Source: Lineus longissimus
Taxonomy: Eukaryota; Nemertea; Pilidiophora; Heteronemertea; Lineidae
Assembly: GCF_910592395.1 (NCBI RefSeq)
Contig: NC_088314.1
Location: 14,072,001-14,136,000, forward strand
DNA length: 64,000 nucleotides
Reading direction: 5' to 3'
Shown here: positions 10,776 through 20,623 of the stretch, one piece after another
How positions within the stretch are numbered: position 1 is the first letter of the stretch
Layout of the letters: every line of letters begins with the position of its first letter
Position numbers and translations under genes: made by a program
The notes under the pieces: generated by a model
Told to the model about the DNA's origin: nothing
The model's input: the letters and a program-made list of their open reading frames with translations, nothing else
Databases searched by the model: none

Positions 10776-12023
10776 TGTGACTCGCTCTACCAAAACTAGG
10801 CGCTTGTCGCATCTGAACTTGCAGGCGCGGTTCCATGGGGGGGGGGGGGCGCACCCGGCGCACGCCCCCCCCTAATTTTGGGGCAATAAACTTTTTTTCT
10901 TCTTGTAAAACCCAAAGCGCAAGTACAGGCTAACGCAGCAATTAGAAGTCCCATATAAGCATATTCTTGAGTATTTTGCTCCTCGAACACGTGTTCTTTT
11001 AGACTAATCAGTCAGATATTTTCCCGCGCACCGCTAGGAAATTTCCGCGGCGCCGGCGGAAAAACGAAAGTCGCAGCAGGCATCTCTCCTCGATTTATTT
11101 GCGTGCAGTGGGAAAAAAGGTTTGTTCAATTCAATATTTGACCAAAAAGTATATTTCATAGTTTCTTCTTTGACACAAAACTAACTTGGGGCCAAAATAT
11201 TATGTGCATGTTTGTCAATTTCACTCCCACTCAATTTTGACAAGATCATTGACAAGTACGCGCGCAAATATCCTCGCCGCATGCTTTTCATGAATCCTTT
11301 GATAGAATAGATACTGTGTCGAAAGATGTGTAAGTATTCAAAGATGATGACTTGTACTAAGGAGTATATATTCAAAGAAAGACTTGTATTCAATGAGGAT
11401 TATATTTGTGATATCGTTTGACTTTAGATGTTAGAGACTCTGCTGTATAATGGATCCCTTAGAATTGCCTATCACAACTTTGTCAACTCATTTATTGGTG
11501 AGTAGGTTTTGCATTTCTGCATCAGCATACATGGCATATAGACCCCTATATATATACAACCAAACATTTTCTCCATCTCTGTTTTCAGATTATTCCACGT
11601 AAAAAAGGTCAAATTTTGCCATTTCTCTTGGTCTAAGAAGTGACTCTGAGGTGCCAGGAAATCGCATCTAAGCGTATTAGATTTCAAAGTCGTATTAGAT
11701 TCAAAGCGTATTAGATTCAAAGCGTATTAGATTTCAGACCCCCCGTCCGGGCTCGCGCCTTCGGCGCTCGCCCATTGCGCGGGCAATTCGTAGCGCGGAC
11801 AGTTGCGCCCCCCCTACTCAAAATTGCTGGAACCGCCCCTGACTTGACAGGTTGATACGGACTTGTCGTTCATTTCCCTATTGTAGACCTTTTGTGAAAT
11901 GTGACCAAATCAGTTTGTAATAGATTTCACAAAAGGTCTACAATAGGGAAATGAACAACAAATCCGTATCAACCTGTCGAGTTCAGATGCGACAAGCGCC
12001 GAGTTTTGGTAGAGCGAGTCACA
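10776..12023. mobile_element. Fold-back MITE with TA target duplication
   Basis: Terminal inverted repeats start TGTGACTCGCTCTACCAAAA and are flanked by TA on both sides (10774-10775, 12024-12025), as for Tc1/mariner-like elements. With the nested element at 10822-11846 removed, the two arms are each 100 bp (10776-10821 plus 11847-11900; 11924-12023) around a 23-nt loop, so the original MITE was about 223 bp. It is noncoding. Confidence 0.8.
10822..11841. mobile_element. Nonautonomous hAT-like element nested in the MITE
   Basis: Ends are CAGGCGCGGTTCCA at 10822 and, on the other strand, CAGGGGCGGTTCCAG ending at 11841, each followed by a G-rich run and GCGCAC/GCGCAAC. A 5-bp direct repeat ACTTG (10817-10821, 11842-11846) flanks it; without one copy the left arm of the surrounding MITE is restored to match its right arm. 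The 1,020-bp interior shows no transposase. CAGGGGCGGWTCCAG ends are common in invertebrate hAT-like elements; the 5-bp duplication suggests the hAT5 type (inference). Confidence 0.75.
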
Positions 12024-12289
12024 TATGCGAAATGACATAATACATCAAAGTACACCGTATGAAACTCGTGCCTACGTCAATAATATTTCGTTGTCATAGC
12101 GTCAATGTCGAGTTACAAAACATATCATCAAACATTATCTAACCACATGCTAAAATAAGAAATGACGACCTTGATTGGGCACGACACACACAAAAACCCT
12201 GTTATGATTCACCAAAATATAGGCCTACTTAAACTGTCAAGTACATGTAAAAGCAAAGACTTAACAAGCTACCGATCTGTAACACAATC

Positions 12290-12507
12290 TTCACATCCTT
12301 GGGTTTCATACCGATTACTCTGTGAACGCTTGCATTGTAAGCAGCCAGCAAATCGGGCAGTGCCTCCAACCATCGGTGTGTATTGCGTTGCGTGAACAAA
12401 CGAAACATTCTGTCTTTCAACGTTCGATTGAATCTCTCCACTAGGGCCGCTTTGGGATGACTGTAGACGGAAAATAGTTTAATTCCACGCTTTGTTAAAA
12501 GGCTTTT
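12290..12507 (-). pseudogene. Polinton integrase, C-terminal piece
   Basis: The minus-strand frame reads IKLFSVYSHPKAALVERFNR, the retroviral-type integrase motif with the catalytic Glu (ALVERFNRTLK), then WLEALPDLLAAYN and HRVIGMKP, typical of Polinton integrases. It continues the piece at 18208-18690, from which it is separated by the DIRS element. Similarity ends after about 12290 and the usual chromodomain is not seen, so the 3' end is lost. 12030-12290 holds nothing recognised. Confidence 0.8.
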
Positions 12508-12573
12508 ATCACATCAGAAGTGTTTTCCCCATTCCCTGTTTGTTTAAGTACTGGGGGATTTAAAACTCCGGCC
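12508..12573 (-). repeat. DIRS repeat B2
   Basis: 66 bp starting ATCACATCAGAAGTGTTTTC, identical by eye to B1 at 12806-12871. It marks the element's 3' terminus; integrase coding resumes immediately outside. Confidence 0.9.
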
Positions 12574-12764
12574 AGGGTAAAGCCTGGGGAGAAAACAAGG
12601 AACAGAGGAAACACGGGTGGGGCGGGTGGGTTACGAAATGCCGAGGGCTCCTAACTCAACATGTGCAATGAAGGAACCGGCAGCCTGCCCACGCGTGAGA
12701 AGGAGTTATGCTACTCCGCGGGAGAGAGCCTGCCACGTCTCTTTGCAAAGCCATCGAGAAATCA

Positions 12765-12871
12765 AAGTGACGTCACAAGGAATGGGTTATACCACTTCAG
12801 GTGTTATCACATCAGAAGTGTTTTCCCCATTCCCTGTTTGTTTAAGTACTGGGGGATTTAAAACTCCGGCC
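12765..12871 (-). repeat. DIRS repeats A2 and B1
   Basis: A2 (12765-12804) has the same 40 bases as A1 at 18167-18206 (AAGTGACGTCACAAGGAATG and onward). B1 (12806-12871) equals B2. In PAT elements, A2-B2 juxtaposition templates completion of the ends of the circular DNA intermediate. Confidence 0.85.
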
Positions 12872-13174
12872 AATAAACCCGGCCGTGAAAACGGGATCGC
12901 CCGAATAAGCGGCAATCTGGACTCTTGGCGAAGCCGTATCTCCCAATACTCAAAATAAAAGAGGAGAAAAACCAGATTTGCGAAAATAGTATTTATTATT
13001 AGAAATAAGACAGGCGACTGCCGGAGCATACAAAATAGTACAGACGACCGCCGGAGTTTACAGAGTAGCAAAGGATATTGTTTCAAAAGTAATTCCCAAC
13101 GCATAATGTATGATATGCTGTCTTAAAGTAATTATATGTTTGGCGAGACTTATACAGATATGCGAAACAGTGGA

Positions 13175-13919
13175 CTACGAGAAAGCATTATCTAAGGTTA
13201 TGCCTGAATGCTTATGAAAGAATGTCTCTGGGCTATTATCACTGGAGACTGAATGAGAGAAGCGGTCTGCTACAACACTGGAATCTCTAAGAGCATTTAC
13301 CCTACTGTAATACGCGGCGGATGGTTCGGAAAACCAGCCGACGTGGTTCATCATTTGCTGTGCATTGAATACTGAAGCGGAAACGCCTAATGTAACGGCA
13401 CAACCAGCGCGCAAACTGCTTTGGAAGGATGTGAGAGGCAGCCTGTTCACGCCCAATTTGCTTGACATAGTTTGCAATGAGTGAAGATCTGGCAGGATTG
13501 CCGCTTGACAACTGATTATTCCAGACTTTTCCCCTACCGGCGTCTTCAAGTACTGACGCTAAGTTCTGCACGGTATTCTTAACAGATTCTACTGCCATGC
13601 GTTTGGGACATGAACAAGCTAATTCCTTCGGGTTACCTAGAAATGGGCAGTCAATGGAATGAACTTTAGTTTTACCGAATTTGTCTTTCCATACCAGGAA
13701 ATTACGCACCTCCTCGGGACCGACATTAGAACAACTTGGAGTTGATGGCAGGGCGAGAAGGAAGCGAAGAAAAACAGACTTGATGCCTTGTAATCGTTTC
13801 TCATGTTGCTGATTGCCAAAAACTCTTTCTAGGTAACGAATTCTCTCGTCAATGCGGGCCGAATCGATTTTCGCCGGTTGCTGAGCTTTTGATGAGATTG
13901 TCTGGAAGAAAAAAGGCAA
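13175..13919 (-). pseudogene. DIRS tyrosine recombinase, internally deleted
   Basis: An N-terminal frame (13302-13919) includes a Cys/His cluster (SIDCPFLGNPKELACSCPKR) and MAVESVKNTVQNLASVLEDAG. The C-terminal signature is in another frame (13175-13549): SSLRAGCAVTLGVS...MNHVGWFSEPSAAYYSR, with the box-II His and Tyr nucleophile region. The stretch between them that should hold the first catalytic Arg is absent, so about 150 residues appear deleted at a frame-changing join near 13430. The enzyme would normally integrate the circular DNA copy. It cannot be functional here. Confidence 0.75.
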
Positions 13920-13929
13920 GAGCTTGTAT

Positions 13930-16204
13930 TCATGTAAAAGACATTCTGTAGGCTCTTAAAGGGAAGCGAATGCCCTTTTTATCTAGCAGAAAACCCGTCT
14001 TAGAGGGTACATGGACAACACCGGTTTGGCCAGCTTCCCCTAGGGTAATTGAGGACAGAACGTACTGCCTTATAAACGGAAACCAAACAGGTACGGGATG
14101 GAGAACTGGCAAGACAATCGTGCACTTTCTGACTGAACTTTGCTCTAAGAATCTGAGAACTTGGAAAATTAGACAAAATGGGGGATAAATATAATAATTC
14201 AAATCCCGAGATAGATCTTGAGCAAAGATGTTTACTCCAGAAGTAGCTGGCGTTAAGCAAGGGGTATAATGTGGGAGGGGTTCACCCTTAGCATTTTTCA
14301 TACAGTTTGAATCTAGTGCCATGAGATCAAGCTGGTGGGGGCCATACACATTTTGTAGTAACTCCCACGACTGTTGTGACAACATAACGTCAGAGTTGGA
14401 AAGTAATCGAGAGGGCGAATCTGCTGGGTTCAGACTAGAGGGGATATAAAACAGCTTCAAACTGATACCTGTAGTCGTTACTAGCTGAAATATGTTTTTG
14501 ATAATGTTGGTTAATTGTCTGTCTCTGGAACCATGATTTCGCCATGATTCAACTAACGCCATGCTGTCAGTGAAGACATCGACCCTTGAATTGGTTACTT
14601 GAAGGTGGAGAGATTGTATAGCTTTTAGCAATGCATCAGCCTCTTTGAGATGAATGGGCCTTGTATCCTTTATTTCCCAATAATCGGAAAAAATCAATCC
14701 ACGGCATTTTCCCGAGAGAACAGAGACGCCGTACTTCGCTAAAGAAGCATCCGTTGTCAAAACCCAGTGCTGATGCGATTCGTCTCTCCATTTCAAGCAA
14801 CCATTCCAAGAGTCCAGGAAGTTCCAGTGGGAAATTTCCTGAAGAAGAGAATGATACATCTTAACTGCGTTAGACGAATTATGAGAGGCAGAGGATATTG
14901 CCCTGTTCATTTCTCTTGTGTACAAAGCTGCCCCGGGAACGACTAAAGCTAAAGAAATACATTTGCCGACAAATTTCTGTAACATTTTTAGAGTAACAGT
15001 TTTTTGGGTAAGCAGCCGATCTCTCAATAAAGCGAAGGATGCTCTTTTATCGTCAGGCAGCAAATAAGCGCATAGAACGGAGTCAACAATGAATCCTAGG
15101 TGATACAACGAGGGACATTCGGACAGGCAGCTTTTATGGAAGGCGATGGTATAACCTAATCTAGTTAGGAGTTGTAGCAAAGAATACGTAATAACAGTGA
15201 TGTCAAGTACTGGTTGTTTAGTTTTAGGGTGCATGGTCTCGACGGCATACCTATCATCGATGTACTGGTATTTCTAATATCAAAGGAACGCAGATAAGCT
15301 GTTGTCACGTAACCTACTGACTGGTATACAAAAGCCGATGCTTTCCAGCCAAAAGGTAAAGTGTTATAAACCATTATCCAGCCATTAAACATTATCCCAA
15401 AAAACGTTTTAGAGCGTTCAGAAAGGAAAAGATGATCATAGCCGGATTTATCATCACACGAAATCATTCTGGCATTTTTATCAACAAGCCTATGTAAATG
15501 AAGAAGAGTGTCCAGGCTGAATGGGTTGTCTTGTATCCACAAGTTAAGATAGCGCTCATCATGACAAAGTCTAGGCTTTGAGGGCTCTACGGTTAATGGC
15601 ATAATTATATGTGGTAGGTTACATTCACCAAGTGTACCTAATAATGATAAAGCGCCATTTGCTAATCTTTTTTCTAGTTCTGAAACTGCAAAAGGAATGT
15701 GCTCTCTACAGTTCTGTGCGTTAGGAAGATGCATCTTAGGGGGGTGATCAGAGTCGAATGACATGCCTTTATATTGCCCCTTAAAATGTGTGAACATATC
15801 TATAGCGTCTACTCCATCGACAAGCCAGGCTCTGATAAGTTTGTTTGGGGGCGACGAGTCCAATCTCTTTTTAAGAATTTCGTCCCATTGGTCAATATGT
15901 TGGTGAAGCTGGCCAGGAACAAAATGTTCGGGATCACGCAGCGGCAGTGTTTGAATATTAAAAGGAACTTTTTTCTTAAGACATCCTCAAAGTTAGGATT
16001 GATGTGGGCCGAAGGTTGGGGACTCTTCCCGTTTAAAAGCTTCCAAGCTGGTGTTCTAGAAAACGCTCTAGCTGCACGAAGAGGTAGAAAGTTCGAGTTT
16101 TTTTCCCAATCAGGAATTTTGATGTGGAGGTCGTTGACAATTTTCTGAAAAGAGGAAAAGACAAACGGGATAAGTCCCCAACCTTCAACCCATGCGAGAG
16201 GCAA
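13930..16204 (-). pseudogene. DIRS reverse transcriptase-RNase H, frameshifted
   Basis: Three minus-strand frames follow each other: 15900-16204 (pol N-terminus, WVEGWGLIPFVF), 15270-15863 (RT fingers and palm: ISCDDKSGYDHLFL, LPFGWKASAFVYQ) and 13930-15270 (YIDD catalytic box at about 15250-15265, just before MHPKTKQ, then RNase H with LTTDASLAKYGVSVLSG, VDVFTDSMALVESW and NPADSPSR). The YIDD, Asp and RNase H acidic residues are kept, but at least two frame changes break the gene. A methylase-like domain found in some DIRS elements is not seen. Confidence 0.85.
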
Positions 16205-16480
16205 GCTCCCGCTAAGGACTCAGTGGCCCCGGGAAGAAGGAAGAGGGAGAAAGCTTAGATGAAACAGAGAAAATACAGAGTTATTGTAATTTTGTAAGAC
16301 TCAGTTCTATCCTTATGTTTCGGTATGAAAATTCCTTTGAAGCTAATAACCCCACCGATAATGCCGCTTGTTAGACTGTACCGAAAAGATTTCATTCTGT
16401 TCATAAATTGGATGGTTACATAGTTTGCCGATATTGTTTACCTGTGGTCGATGTGTAGAGAGAAAAAGGGGGAAAGTATT

Positions 16481-17698
16481 CTAAGTGGGATTGGTGTCTC
16501 TGTGGTCTTTCAATTTCTGACAGTCACGGACCCAATAATCGGTGGATTTGCAAAAGAAACATGGGTATTGGCTCGCGCCGCGCGAAAATCTTCCGCCCCT
16601 GGATCCTCGCCTCGGGGACGCGAACGGGTATCTTTGGCCATAACCTAGAAAGGGATCATAAAAGGTTGGGGAAAAGGGTGGATGTTGGTAGTTTGCCTGG
16701 GATGGGTAGAGGTTCTGAAGCGGGGAGGCCTGCCTTGGGACTCTCGTCCTTTTCTTACCGGGTTGCTCCTCTTCATCTTCGGAGCTACCATCCTTTGGTT
16801 TCGTTTTCTTTAGGTGCTTTGCCAAAGCCTTGGAAACCGCATCACTAGCACCGCCTCCTAGGATGTCCAAGCAAAACAAGGAGAGATTGAGCTTTCCCTG
16901 ATTTAACTTTGCCTGCCTATAGAGCTCTTCATATGTAATCTGCAACTTATCTCGGGACTTTACGGCAGCTCGGACTAGTTGATCCAACAAAGGTATTAGA
17001 AGAGATTCGTTCGGAGAGTTTTGGGACGCTACACATCTCACCTGTTGCTTCAAGGAATCTAAATCTGCGGCGGCAGAGCCGGTCAAAGGAATCGACGAAG
17101 TCGTAGCCTCGGTTAGCGTTGCCGGATATAGCGTAGCAGATGGGCCTGGTTTAGGGAAAGTTTCACATCTCCTAGCCTTCGACGGCGGGGCCTCTTTGTC
17201 AGAACCCGAGGACTGAAGCAAAGAAATGTGCATTAAAAAAGGGAAAGGTATAAAGAAAGAGATGAAGTCCGGCCAAGAGAACGACGTGATGGAAAGAGGT
17301 TTTAAACTGAGATTTTAGCTTTGTGGGTTCTGAGTGATCTAAGAATTAGACCGGGTCAAACTTGATACGACCTGCCTGGCTGGGAACTGCTGGAGTTAGC
17401 GTCAAGGGGGTTTATATTGACAAATTAATATAAAATTCGAGCTTACCAATTCCTGACCAGCCGGTTGGCCCATTTCATTAGCCAACAGTATGACGAAATG
17501 TGCGAGTATACGCAGATTTACGAGGTTCGGCTCCCTGTTGGCCATCGAGAGAATTTGAGTCGCCGACTCTCCTGTCAGCCTACCGACTGCCTCATCGAGA
17601 TCGCCCTCGGATAGGCTGGTAAGCGGCGTGTCTTTAGTTAGTCTTGCGAAGTCCTTTGGGGGGCCTGAAGTTTCCTTGAGTGATACCAGGAGTGGCAT
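16481..17698 (-). pseudogene. DIRS gag-like protein with an intron-like gap
   Basis: Exon-like segments are 17447-17698 (start MPLLVSLKETSGPPKD, ending GQEL) and 16481-17212 (SSGSDKEAPPSKARR to the end). They are separated by a phase-0 GTAAGC...TTTGCTTCAG interval of 234 bp. The C-terminal half is Pro/Arg/Gly-rich and basic, ending in a zinc-knuckle-like CFFCKSTDYWVRDC. The usual CX2CX4HX4C has Tyr where His is expected, so the knuckle is damaged. Whether the interval is a true intron or an indel is unproven. Confidence 0.6.
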
Positions 17699-18166
17699 GA
17701 TTTGGCTGGCTGGCAGGATATGCCTTCTTTTAAGAACCGGTGGTAGCGAAACGACACGAAATAGCGAAACGACACAGCCTTCTGTGTCACCGCGTACTGG
17801 TCAAGCGAATCTTCGCGACCTGGTCAAGCGAATCTTCGCGACCGAACTATTCACATATTACGCGAATCTTCGCGTCCGGTCAAGCGAATCTTCGCGACCG
17901 TAACATAAAACGCCAGCCTTATATAATAAACGAAGTGGTATACAAATTTACCCTGGGGAAGGCAAATGGCCGCCCAATACCTATAAAATCGAAAAACCAA
18001 AAAGTACAGAAAGCGAGAAAGCGGCGAAAGGATCAAGGAAAACGAGAAATACCGGAAAATGTAAAGACGGGCTCCGCAAAAGAAGTACAGGACGGGAAGC
18101 GAGGGCGACCCGAGAAAAGACAGTAGAAAGGGGAATCGGGAGAGAGCACAAAACATGACCGGCGCG

Positions 18167-18206
18167 AAGTGACGTCACAAGGAATGGGTTATACCACTTC
18201 AGGTGT
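18167..18206 (-). repeat. DIRS repeat A1 (5' end)
   Basis: 40 bp shared exactly with A2 at 12765-12804. It marks the 5' terminus; integrase coding begins within a few bases on the far side (18208). The 17700-18166 leader shows AGCGAATCTTCGCGACC repeated four times at 17800-17900, a short direct-repeat cluster. Confidence 0.85.
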
Positions 18207-18207
18207 G

Positions 18208-18690
18208 TACAGCACCATTGTAAAACTCACCGCCTTGATCCACTTGAATAAGTCGCGGTTGGCGTTTTAGTCTTCTGAAAATATCCTCCAGGGTCGAAGC
18301 CACCTCGCGGCCAGTTTTTGTTTTCAAAGGTGCCACAAAAGCAAAACGTGAAAATACATCGATTCTGGTCAACAGATATTTATAATTCGAATTGCGAGCG
18401 GCTATTTTATCGAGCGAAACTAAGTATAATTGCCACTAATCATCGATTCCCCTTGCAATAGTCTTTCTGCGCGGAAAACGCCATCTCACCTTTCGATTTA
18501 AGGTATAAGTGTCTTGTCCCCTCGACCAATCTTTAACATGAGTTCTTGTAATCCAGGGTCGACGTTATTTCGCTTCCCTATAAAGTCTCTCTAGCGAGGA
18601 AAAGGCCGCCTGCGAATTTGCGGGCTCCGTGTAAATTTCCGTCAAGAAAAGATTAATACGATATTTTTCGTCTTTGTTCGTTTCACCCAT
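18208..18690 (-). pseudogene. Polinton integrase, N-terminal and core piece
   Basis: Minus-strand frame from ATG 18690: MGETNKDEKYRINLFLTEIY, then YTLNRKVRWRFPRRKTIARG, YKYLLTRIDVFSRFAFVAPL and LIQVDQGGEFYNG. This is the Polinton/Maverick integrase (retroviral DDE type) that inserts the linear element. Two in-frame stops are present, and the first catalytic Asp normally found in the WQ.DLV motif reads Tyr (WQLYLVSL). The second Asp (VDQGGEF) is kept. The gene is cut at 18207 by the DIRS element and resumes at 12507. Confidence 0.85.
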
Positions 18691-18732
18691 TATCACTCTT
18701 TTAAATAGTGTAAAAAACCTATCGATTAATCT

Positions 18733-19439
18733 CTAGTCACTGCTTACGATAATGACCGCCTCATCTTCATTGTTCTCGTTTTCACTTCCGCTGGAAGCAC
18801 TTGTGACTGCCACGCTGTCCGAATCAGGTTCCGACTTAAAAGGATATGTTTTTTGCGCTCCTTTTTTTGCTCCTAGCTTCTTCCTCGGTGTTTCCTCGAT
18901 CAGGAATACGGGAAAGGCCAAGTAACGCCGCCGCATTTTCGGTTTTGTTAACGTATCCTCGCCAGCTTCGTACATCATGTAGAGTTGCATTAATAGTTTA
19001 TCGCCGCCTTGCTTCAATTTGACCATGGACATCTTCCGTTTTCTTGTTGGTGTGTTTCTGTCTAGTACTTGCTTTCCCTTAGTTTGATTCTTAGTTTCTT
19101 TGGAAGTAGAGGGAATCACTTCGGGGCTGTCTTCGGTCCAATTGGTCTTAATCGTTGGTTTTTTGTTGATTTTTGTCATCTTGTTATTTTTTGTCTCCCA
19201 AGTCATCAGTTTTTCCGCAGGGGAAGGCGTTATGCAGGAGCTCTTTGAAGCGCAGGAGCCCGCCTGATCTTGTTGTTTCTTAACGCGGCGTGTTTCTCGT
19301 TCTTTTTCCAATTTCTTATGACAAGAATTGCAACGTTCGGCGTCCAACTCGAAGTAACTTTCTTGCGGGTATGGTGACAGCGTTTGCATTCGCGAAACGA
19401 TCTCTGCTGACATTTATAACAAAACGGTTTGCCCTCCAT
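18733..19439 (-). pseudogene. Unknown CXXC zinc-like, basic/acidic-tailed protein, frameshifted
   Basis: ATG at 19439 opens MEGKPFCYKCQQRSFRECKR; after a frame change near 19350 the product continues with ERCNSCHKKLEKERETRRVK to a stop at 18733. Three CX2C pairs suggest a zinc-binding head. The rest is Lys/Ser/Thr-rich with a basic TPTRKRKMSMVKLKQGG segment and an acidic C-terminus (SGSENENNEDEAVIIVSSD). It lies 43 bp upstream of the integrase start and 18 bp after the small ORF, in the compact style of a viral gene block. Family not recognised. Confidence 0.5.
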
Positions 19440-19457
19440 TAGAAAGGAGTAAGAAGA

Positions 19458-19601
19458 TCACCAATTACACCTCTTTTTTACGTGTTCATAATCGGTGTCG
19501 GAATTGAAATGTTCCTCATCAGTCTCCGTGTGTTTTACTTTCGCTTGACGCTTCCCAACCTGTGGCGTTGCTTTTGCGCTGCTCGGCAGTTCTTTGGACA
19601 T
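19458..19601 (-). CDS. Small 47-residue ORF in the Polinton block
   Basis: ATG 19601 to TGA 19458, starting MSKELPSSAKATPQVGKRQA and rich in Lys, Glu, Asp and His, hydrophilic throughout. It is on the same strand as its neighbours and is separated from the next ORF by only 18 bp, which is the reason for listing it. It could equally be the N-terminal part of the following gene. Function unknown. Confidence 0.35.
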   Translation of the reverse strand: MSKELPSSAKATPQVGKRQAKVKHTETDEEHFNSDTDYEHVKKRCNW

Positions 19602-19706
19602 CTTGTCTTGTAATAGTATTTAAAACTAAGGTGGTCCTGAGGGAGGTTCTATCCTGTACAGTTATAGACATCATTTTCTCTTCTCACATGCTACTTTTCA
19701 CTGTTT

Positions 19707-20138
19707 TTAATAGTGTCCTGTATGAAATCTAGCAGCTCTTTCGGGCTTGCCATGGCACTCTCCTTTGGCAATATTGCACTCGCCCCATGCTCCTGTGCAA
19801 ATTTCGTGGTTTTTCCATTTGGCCAGGTGCCTTTGGTAAGCGGCTTTCAGGGCTTCTTGATACGAATACGTTACCGGATTTGGTCCGCTGCACTCGAAAT
19901 CTCGACTACGTCTGTTGGCGTGTTCACCAAGTAGATACCGTGCATCTAAAAGTGCTAGCATTTGCATTGTCTTCTCGGCCTCTGTCATCGCAAAATCGAT
20001 GAGGAAATCTCTTGAGAAACAGCTTATTCTCCCAAGCTCGAATAAGGTTTCGACGAAGGGGAGGGGCGAAAAAAGGCTTCGATCCGTGACGATTATTGTA
20101 GTGTTGTTTTCCCTCTTCTCCATCGCTATCTTATTCAA
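19707..20138 (-). pseudogene. Deoxynucleoside kinase-like, N-terminus missing and frameshifted
   Basis: The frame contains TTIIVTDRSLFSPLPFVETL, matching the (E/D)RS motif of dNK/TK2-type kinases (Arg of the ERS loop, Ser, then V...L.E.G.IS), and later RSRDFECSGPNPVTYSYQEA...LAKWKN, matching the LID and C-terminal helices (R.R.FE...YL..L...+..W). Between them the expected YL.TP motif appears in another frame, so there is a shift near 19930. The P-loop N-terminus is absent: the frame abuts the dUTPase end within a few bases. Intact members phosphorylate deoxynucleosides to raise dNTP supply. Without a search, assignment to this fold is probable, not certain. Confidence 0.55.
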
Positions 20139-20623
20139 AAGCTGAGGAACTGTCTCTCGGACGACTCTGTTGAGCGCAATTCATCTTTGGATTCTCGAAT
20201 ACGTGGCATAAGGGCTCTTTCGCAAATAAGTTGGGCCACACGATCGCCGTGTCGAATACGAAATTCGTTTTGCGGATGATGATTGAATAGCAAAATACCC
20301 AAATTGCCTCTAAAATCGGAATCGATTACACCTGCGCCTACGGCTATCATATAGTTTAAGGCTAGACCTTAGCGAGGCGCGATTCGACCAACACGCTCTT
20401 GGAAGAACGAGTTGTAAATCTGTGCGGACAAGTTGCGAGCAACCGGCCAAAATCGTGTAGTCATGGGCGCTAGCCAGGTCAAACCCACTGAATGTGCCGT
20501 CGCCCTTTCCGGGGCAGAAGCTAAGTCACTCAATTTGTGAAAAATGAGTGTTTCAGCTTCATCATCATCATTTTTTTCATCCACAATCGTTGGTCTATAG
20601 AATAAAAGTTGGTCGTCTGACAT
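20135..20623 (-). pseudogene. dUTPase, frameshifted
   Basis: From ATG 20623 (MSDDQLLFYRP) the minus strand shows trimeric-dUTPase motifs: RATAHSVG (motif I region), RIAPR then an in-frame stop (motif II), AVGAGVIDSDFRGNLGIL with the catalytic Asp (motif III), and RIRHGDRVAQLICERA (motif IV). Motif V (Gly-rich P-loop-like tail) is missing. Two frame changes lie between motifs I and II. dUTPase hydrolyses dUTP to dUMP and keeps uracil out of DNA. It is an unusual cargo for a Polinton. Same strand and spacing as the kinase and integrase. Confidence 0.8.

Larger units (their letters stand above)
12508..18207 (-). mobile_element. DIRS/PAT-like tyrosine-recombinase retrotransposon
   Basis: The element is on the minus strand in the order gag-like, RT-RNase H, tyrosine recombinase. 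It has split direct repeats instead of LTRs: A1 (18167-18206) at the 5' end, then B1 (12806-12871), A2 (12765-12804) and B2 (12508-12573) at the 3' end, the PAT-type layout. It sits in the Polinton integrase with no evident target duplication, as expected for recombinase-mediated entry. All three genes carry lesions. Confidence 0.85.

Noticed and set aside
12617-12958. 113-codon plus-strand frame in the DIRS 3' region
   Set aside because: It lies across the B1/A2 repeats, antisense to the element, with no domain.
15774-16148. 124-codon plus-strand frame
   Set aside because: Antisense to the DIRS pol N-terminus, which has the real domain match.
17800-17900. CRISPR or operator from AGCGAATCTTCGCGACC repeats
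   Set aside because: Only four short copies at uneven spacing in a DIRS leader; recorded as a short repeat cluster.
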